A stretch of DNA of 64,000 nucleotides, from positions 80,790 to 144,789 of the forward strand of contig NZ_SACS01000003.1 of assembly GCF_004005945.1 (NCBI RefSeq). The letters run 5' to 3'. Numbering within the stretch: the first letter of the stretch is position 1; every line of letters begins with the position of its first letter. This document shows positions 59,207 to 64,000 of the stretch, one piece after another. The notes below the pieces were generated by a model. That model searched no databases. It saw only the letters and a program-made list of their open reading frames with translations, and was not told the origin of the DNA. The position numbers and the translations under genes are program-made. Source of the stretch: Rheinheimera riviphila. Its GTDB lineage: Bacteria > Pseudomonadota > Gammaproteobacteria > Enterobacterales > Alteromonadaceae.

Positions 59207-62200
59207 TTACTTGACTGAATCACAGTGGTGGCTTAACAACATCAGCTCACGCAGCGCCACTGAGAACTTGGCAAACTCATGGCTCTTGGTTGTTTTGAAC
59301 TCAGCCAGCATCAAGCTCCAGCGTGCCAGAACCAGTTCGTTTGAGGTTAACCAACGACTGATCACCTCTTCCGCCTGACATTGACCGCTACAGGTTCTGA
59401 CAACGACCTGGCTCAACGCCCGTTGTTGCCAATCCAGCTCTTCGCGGTATGACGCGCGCGCCAGTGCCTGCCAGTGGTTGGTAACCGGCTGATGGGTAAT
59501 TTGCTCCAGGAACCAGTGCAGATCCAGCTTATCGCCGAGCTTGAAGTAGATTTCTGCGACCAGCAGTAAATCAGTTTTTTCACTGTCAGCAACCTGGGCG
59601 ATATCCATCACTGAGAATACCGTGCTTAACTGCGCCAGGTAACGGGCGACATCGGCTGGAATTTGCTGCGCGGTCAGTTTGTCTTGATGCGCTTGCAGTG
59701 ATTCAGCTTCGTTCGCGGCTAATAAACGCGGTAATTCAGCGGCAATTTGCTGGTAAGCCGGTTTAAAGAACGCGACCGATTGCTCAATCCCCAGCGCTTT
59801 GTTGCGATGACGCAGGAACCAACGGGTAGCGCGGCGCATGGTACGACGTAGCTGGAACAATAACCGCGTTTGCAGCTCAGCCGGAATGGTGGTGTCTAAT
59901 TCTTCCAGCTGATGCCAGACGGTTTCCACATCAAACAAGTCGCGGGCGATGGCGTAACTAATTGCCACTTCAGACACCGTTGAACCGGTTTCTTCCATCA
60001 TCCGCTGGGCGAAGTTGGCACCCATGTCGTTCACCAACATATTGGCCAGTTTCGTGGCAATAATTTCCGCTTTCAGCGGATGGTTTTCCATCTCTTTGGC
60101 GTACTTGTCTTGCAGCACTTGTGGGAACGCCTGGAACAGCTCTTGTTTAAAATAACTGTTCTCAAAAATTTCCGGCAGTACCAGCTGCTCTTTGAGCACC
60201 ATCTTGCCGTAAGCGGTCAGAATGGCCAGTTCAGGACGTGTCAGACCCGCGCCTTTGACCATCCGCTCAGCCAACGCATCGTCTGATGGCAGGAATTCCA
60301 GTTCGCGGTTTAGCTTGCCGTCTTTTTCCAGCGCGTGAATAAAGCGGGTGTATTCTTTCATCTGCTCGGCACCGAGCAACGACGACACTGAAATACTTTG
60401 CGTCTGGCGGTAACAGTCGTTGATCACGATATCAGCGACATCGTTGGTCATGCTGTACAGCAATTCGTTGCGTTGTTTCAGCGTTAAATCACCACTGGCA
60501 ACCAGGGCGTTCAGCAGGATTTTGATGTTGACTTCGTTGTCCGAACAATCGACACCACCGACGTTGTCGATAAAGTCGGTGTTGATGCGGCCACCGTTGC
60601 TGGCGTATTCAATCCGGCCACGTTGGGTAGTACCCAAGTTACCGCCCTCGCCGATGATTTTCGCTTTCACTTCTTTACCATTGACCCGCAGTGGTTCAGA
60701 AGCACGATCGCCAACTTCGGCATGCGATTCATCGGTGGCTTTGACGTAAGTACCGATGCCACCGTTCCAAATCAGGTCGACTTCCATCATCAGCGCCGCA
60801 CGAATTAACTCGTTTGGCGTTAAAGTGGTTTTGTCGGTGCCCAGCATTTGTTGCATTTGCGGGCTTAACTTGATGGCTTTGGCACTACGCAGGAAAATAC
60901 CACCGCCTTCAGAAATCAGCTCGCGGTTGTAATCATCCCAGGTGGAGTTTGGCAGTTTAAATAACCGGTCGCGCTCCACAAATGACGTTGCTGACACCGG
61001 GTTCGGGTCCACAAAAATGTGCATGTGGTTAAACGCAAGCTGCAGGCGAATGTGCTCTGATAACAGCATGCCGTTACCAAACACGTCACCGGCCATGTCA
61101 CCAATACCCACCACGGTAAAATCAGTGCTCTGACAATCGATGCCAACTTCACGGAAGTGACGTTTTACCGATTCCCAACCGCCCCGTGCGGTAATACCCA
61201 TGCCTTTATGATCGTACCCGTTAGAACCGCCTGAGGCAAAAGCGTCACCTAACCAGTGGTTGTACTCGAGCGAAATACCGTTGGCGATATCCGAGAACGT
61301 CGCGGTGCCTTTGTCGGCTGCAACCACTAAGTACGGGTCGTCTTCATCCAGGCGCACCACGTTTTTCGGCGGCACAATCTGACCTAATACGATGTTGTCC
61401 GTGATATCCAACAGCGCGCGGATAAAGGTACGGTAACAGGCTTTACCTTCGTTCAGCCAGGCTTCGCGGCCACCGGTTTCCGGTAATTTTTTACAAACAA
61501 AACCACCTTTGGCGCCAACCGGCACGATCACGGTGTTTTTCACTTGTTGCGCTTTGACCAGACCCAGCACTTCGGTGCGGAAATCTTCACGACGATCCGA
61601 CCAGCGCAGACCACCACGGGCCACTTTACCAAAGCGTAAATGCACACCTTCAACTTTTGGCGAGTAGACAAAAATCTCGAAGAATGGCAATGGTAATGGC
61701 ATATCGGGGATCATTGCCGGGCGCACTTTAAATGAAATGTACGGCTTGTCACTGCCATCTTCGGCAGTTTGGAAATAGTTGGTACGGACAATCGCCTGAA
61801 TAATCGCCAGGAAACGACGGATGATCCGGTCGTCATCCAGGTTCGCCACGTTTTCCAGCTGTGCCAGAATGTCAGCTTCCAGTTGCTCAGCAACAGCTGC
61901 ATCAGCTTTATCAAGTGCGAATTTGCTGTTAAACAGCTGCACCAATAAACCAGCTAACACCGGGTAACGACCAAAAGTCGATTCGATATAAGCCTGGCTA
62001 AAAGTGCCACCGATTTGCCGTTTGTATTTAGCAAAAGAGCGTAACAATGAGGCTTCACGACCGGTTAAACCCGCGCCTAAAATCAGCCGGTTAAAACCGT
62101 CATCTTCTAAATCGCCTTTCCAGACTTTGGCAAAAGATTCCTGGAACAACTGCTGCGCCGCTTCAAAATCCAGTGGCACTTTGCCATTCAGTTCCATGCT

Positions 62201-64000
62201 GAAGTTTAAGATCCAGCTGACCGAACCGTCCGGGCAACGCACGGCATAAGGCGTTTCACCAATCACCCGCAGACCGAAGTTTTCCAGCATTGGTAAAACA
62301 TCGGATAAATGAATTGGGTGATCTTTATGGAACAGGTTTAACCGCACCGCTTTGGAATCGTCTTTTTCTTCCTGCGGCCGGTAGAACAGCATTTCCAGGG
62401 TGTTGTCTTCAGTCAGCGCTTCCAGTTTGGCGATATCGACCAGCGCGTCGTTTGGTAACATTTCTTCTTTGTAAGAGCGCGGGAAAGCGTTGATATACTT
62501 CAAACCCAGTTCACGACCGGTCAGCTCACCGAAGCGGCCGATTAAGGCGCTTGCCAGCTTGTCTTCCCAGGTACGGGCGGCTTCAATTAAATTATTTTCG
62601 ATGTCTTTCACATTGAACTCGATATTGCTGTCGTTGATCCGGATAAAATAATGGGTCCGGGCCAGCATGGATTCAGAGAAATAAGTGGTAAATTCCACCG
62701 GCTCGGTACTGCCTAAGAAACTTTGCAGGATATTCTGGGTTTCTTTGCGCAGCTGCGTGTTGTAACGCTCACGCGGCACATACACCATCGCCGAGACAAA
62801 ACGACCAAAGGCATCTTTACGCATAAAGACGCGGGTCATGTCCCGCTCTTGCATTTGCAGCACGCCGGTTGAAATATCTAACAGCTCGTCTGCATCCGCC
62901 TGAATGAGCTCATCACGTGGATAAGTTTCCAGAATATTCAGCAGTGCTTTATAAGCGTGCGTGCCCACCGCAAAACCAGAAGCCGCCATCACTTTAGAAA
63001 GTTTGTTTTTCAGCAGTGGAATATCACCGGCACTGTTGTTGTAGAGCGACGATGAATACAAACCGATAAAACGATCTTCACCCACCACATGGCCCTGCGC
63101 GTCAAAACGCTTGATGCCGATGTAATCGATATAGGCCGGGCGATGCACCCGGGATTTATTATTGGTTTTGGTCAGGATCAGCGAACCGGTGCTCAGCGCT
63201 TGTTTGCGCGCGACATCAGGCAAATCTGACAACATTAAATCGCGTGAAACGCTGCGGCGCATCAAACCTAAAGCGGTATCGGCCATGCCTTCGATGCGGT
63301 AGTCACCCTGCACCGGCACGATGCTGTATTGGCGGTAACCGAGCAGGGTGAAGTTATCTTTGGCCAGCCACTTTAAAAACTCGGTGGTTTCTGCCAGTTG
63401 CTCAGGCGTTGCTTTGCCGCTATTGGCCGGTAATTCTGCAATCACCTGCTCCAGTTTAGCTTTGGTCGGTTTCCAGTCTTCCACCGCCAGTTTCACATCC
63501 TGCATCACTGAATCAAGTTCGGCGATCAGGTGATCCATGGTGGCTTTGTCGGTCATCCGGTCAATTTCAATATGAAATACCGTTTGCTGGGTTGAAGGAT
63601 TTTGTTTGGTGCCGAGTTTATGGAATTCAGTGATATCGCCTTTGGCATCGCGGAAAGTCTGCAATGGATAATGCAGCAATAAATGCGCGGTGATGTTGTG
63701 GCGGTTTAAGGCGATCCGGACTGAATCCACCAGAAACGGCATATCCTTCACCACGATTTCGACGATCGTGTGTTTAGATTCCCAACCGTGACGGGCGATC
63801 TCCGGGTTAAACACACGAATTTTTGCGCTGTCATCGGCATGGGTATTAAAGGTTTGCCACAGACTTAACGCAGCACCGTATAAATCGCTGTCGTTACGAC
63901 CGAACATATCTTCGTTGGCTACATTGCCATAGAGCGTGAAAGCAAATTTCTCAACCTGTTCAACCTGATCTTTTACTTTTTGTTTGATGAGTTTACTTAC
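59207..64000 (-). CDS. gdhB: NAD-specific glutamate dehydrogenase, large (GDH-180 class; N-terminus at or just outside window edge)
   Basis: About 1598 residues visible. An ATG at 63907 gives 1566, but the frame continues open to base 64,000 and translates to a plausible family N-terminus (VSKLIKQKVKDQVEQVEKFA), so the true start is likely just beyond the window. The enzyme oxidises glutamate to 2-oxoglutarate with NAD+. ACT-like regulatory segments occupy the N-terminal 700 residues. The catalytic region is about 760-1230, with VPVGAKGGFVCKK and the dinucleotide loop VVGIGDMAGDVFGNG. A helical C-terminal region completes it. With ald it supplies amino-acid catabolic capacity. It ends at a terminator before pyrD. 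Confidence 0.96.
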   Translation of the reverse strand, partial: VSKLIKQKVKDQVEQVEKFAFTLYGNVANEDMFGRNDSDLYGAALSLWQTFNTHADDSAKIRVFNPEIARHGWESKHTIVEIVVKDMPFLVDSVRIALNRHNITAHLLLHYPLQTFRDAKGDITEFHKLGTKQNPSTQQTVFHIEIDRMTDKATMDHLIAELDSVMQDVKLAVEDWKPTKAKLEQVIAELPANSGKATPEQLAETTEFLKWLAKDNFTLLGYRQYSIVPVQGDYRIEGMADTALGLMRRSVSRDLMLSDLPDVARKQALSTGSLILTKTNNKSRVHRPAYIDYIGIKRFDAQGHVVGEDRFIGLYSSSLYNNSAGDIPLLKNKLSKVMAASGFAVGTHAYKALLNILETYPRDELIQADADELLDISTGVLQMQERDMTRVFMRKDAFGRFVSAMVYVPRERYNTQLRKETQNILQSFLGSTEPVEFTTYFSESMLARTHYFIRINDSNIEFNVKDIENNLIEAARTWEDKLASALIGRFGELTGRELGLKYINAFPRSYKEEMLPNDALVDIAKLEALTEDNTLEMLFYRPQEEKDDSKAVRLNLFHKDHPIHLSDVLPMLENFGLRVIGETPYAVRCPDGSVSWILNFSMELNGKVPLDFEAAQQLFQESFAKVWKGDLEDDGFNRLILGAGLTGREASLLRSFAKYKRQIGGTFSQAYIESTFGRYPVLAGLLVQLFNSKFALDKADAAVAEQLEADILAQLENVANLDDDRIIRRFLAIIQAIVRTNYFQTAEDGSDKPYISFKVRPAMIPDMPLPLPFFEIFVYSPKVEGVHLRFGKVARGGLRWSDRREDFRTEVLGLVKAQQVKNTVIVPVGAKGGFVCKKLPETGGREAWLNEGKACYRTFIRALLDITDNIVLGQIVPPKNVVRLDEDDPYLVVAADKGTATFSDIANGISLEYNHWLGDAFASGGSNGYDHKGMGITARGGWESVKRHFREVGIDCQSTDFTVVGIGDMAGDVFGNGMLLSEHIRLQLAFNHMHIFVDPNPVSATSFVERDRLFKLPNSTWDDYNRELISEGGGIFLRSAKAIKLSPQMQQMLGTDKTTLTPNELIRAALMMEVDLIWNGGIGTYVKATDESHAEVGDRASEPLRVNGKEVKAKIIGEGGNLGTTQRGRIEYASNGGRINTDFIDNVGGVDCSDNEVNIKILLNALVASGDLTLKQRNELLYSMTNDVADIVINDCYRQTQSISVSSLLGAEQMKEYTRFIHALEKDGKLNRELEFLPSDDALAERMVKGAGLTRPELAILTAYGKMVLKEQLVLPEIFENSYFKQELFQAFPQVLQDKYAKEMENHPLKAEIIATKLANMLVNDMGANFAQRMMEETGSTVSEVAISYAIARDLFDVETVWHQLEELDTTIPAELQTRLLFQLRRTMRRATRWFLRHRNKALGIEQSVAFFKPAYQQIAAELPRLLAANEAESLQAHQDKLTAQQIPADVARYLAQLSTVFSVMDIAQVADSEKTDLLLVAEIYFKLGDKLDLHWFLEQITHQPVTNHWQALARASYREELDWQQRALSQVVVRTCSGQCQAEEVISRWLTSNELVLARWSLMLAEFKTTKSHEFAKFSVALRELMLLSHHCDSVK

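Overview
The window reads as a chromosomal segment of a gammaproteobacterium of the Alteromonadales/Chromatiaceae type. Rheinheimera, Alishewanella or a close relative is my best guess. This rests on gene order and protein similarity recalled from memory, not on a search. The right half has conserved core blocks found in that group: lrp/ald, ftsK-lolA-rarA-crcB-serS, tRNA-Ser(UGA)-yccA-like-tusDCB-tusE, pyrD-zapC, glgC-glgA, fadH/sppA and a large NAD-glutamate dehydrogenase.

The left half (1 to about 33.8 kb) is accessory and looks like one natural-product locus. Read on the minus strand, it begins at 33,769 with three polyketide synthase genes spaced 21 and 12 nt apart: AT-ACP-KS-(dead AT)-DH-KR-ACP, then KS-AT-DH-KR-ACP, then KS-AT-ACP-aminotransferase. 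These run directly into iorB and iorA (indolepyruvate/arylpyruvate:ferredoxin oxidoreductase). A secreted alpha/beta hydrolase and an unknown exported protein follow. Further left on the same strand come a MATE exporter and an NRPS (condensation plus adenylation) that leaves the window at base 1. A divergent eight-gene plus-strand operon (4,045-11,592) carries an ABC ATPase, an FtsX-type permease, a LolA-like periplasmic protein, an outer-membrane barrel, a LytS/LytR two-component pair, a lipoprotein and a type II thioesterase.

Working model (inference): IorAB makes an arylacetyl-CoA starter. The N-terminal AT of the first PKS has His where extender ATs have the malonate-binding Arg, and it would load this starter. 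Three condensations and a final transamination would give an aryl-capped, possibly dienyl, beta-amino acid of the Adda type, which the NRPS would then use. The first extension module has lost its own AT nucleophile, so its malonyl unit would have to come from elsewhere.

The right edge of the cluster (33.8-34.5 kb) is marked by two palindromic repeat elements and a terminator. Beyond it are a YdjA-like nitroreductase, glycogen synthesis genes, fadH, sppA, a serine hydrolase, tRNA-Ser, the tus sulfur-relay genes, a small membrane protein, serS and its neighbours. Then come an lrp-ald divergent pair with three phased Lrp-like operator sites, small conserved genes, an acyltransferase, zapC, pyrD and a gdhB that runs off the right end. 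I saw no rRNA, CRISPR array, transposase, prophage gene or replication origin.
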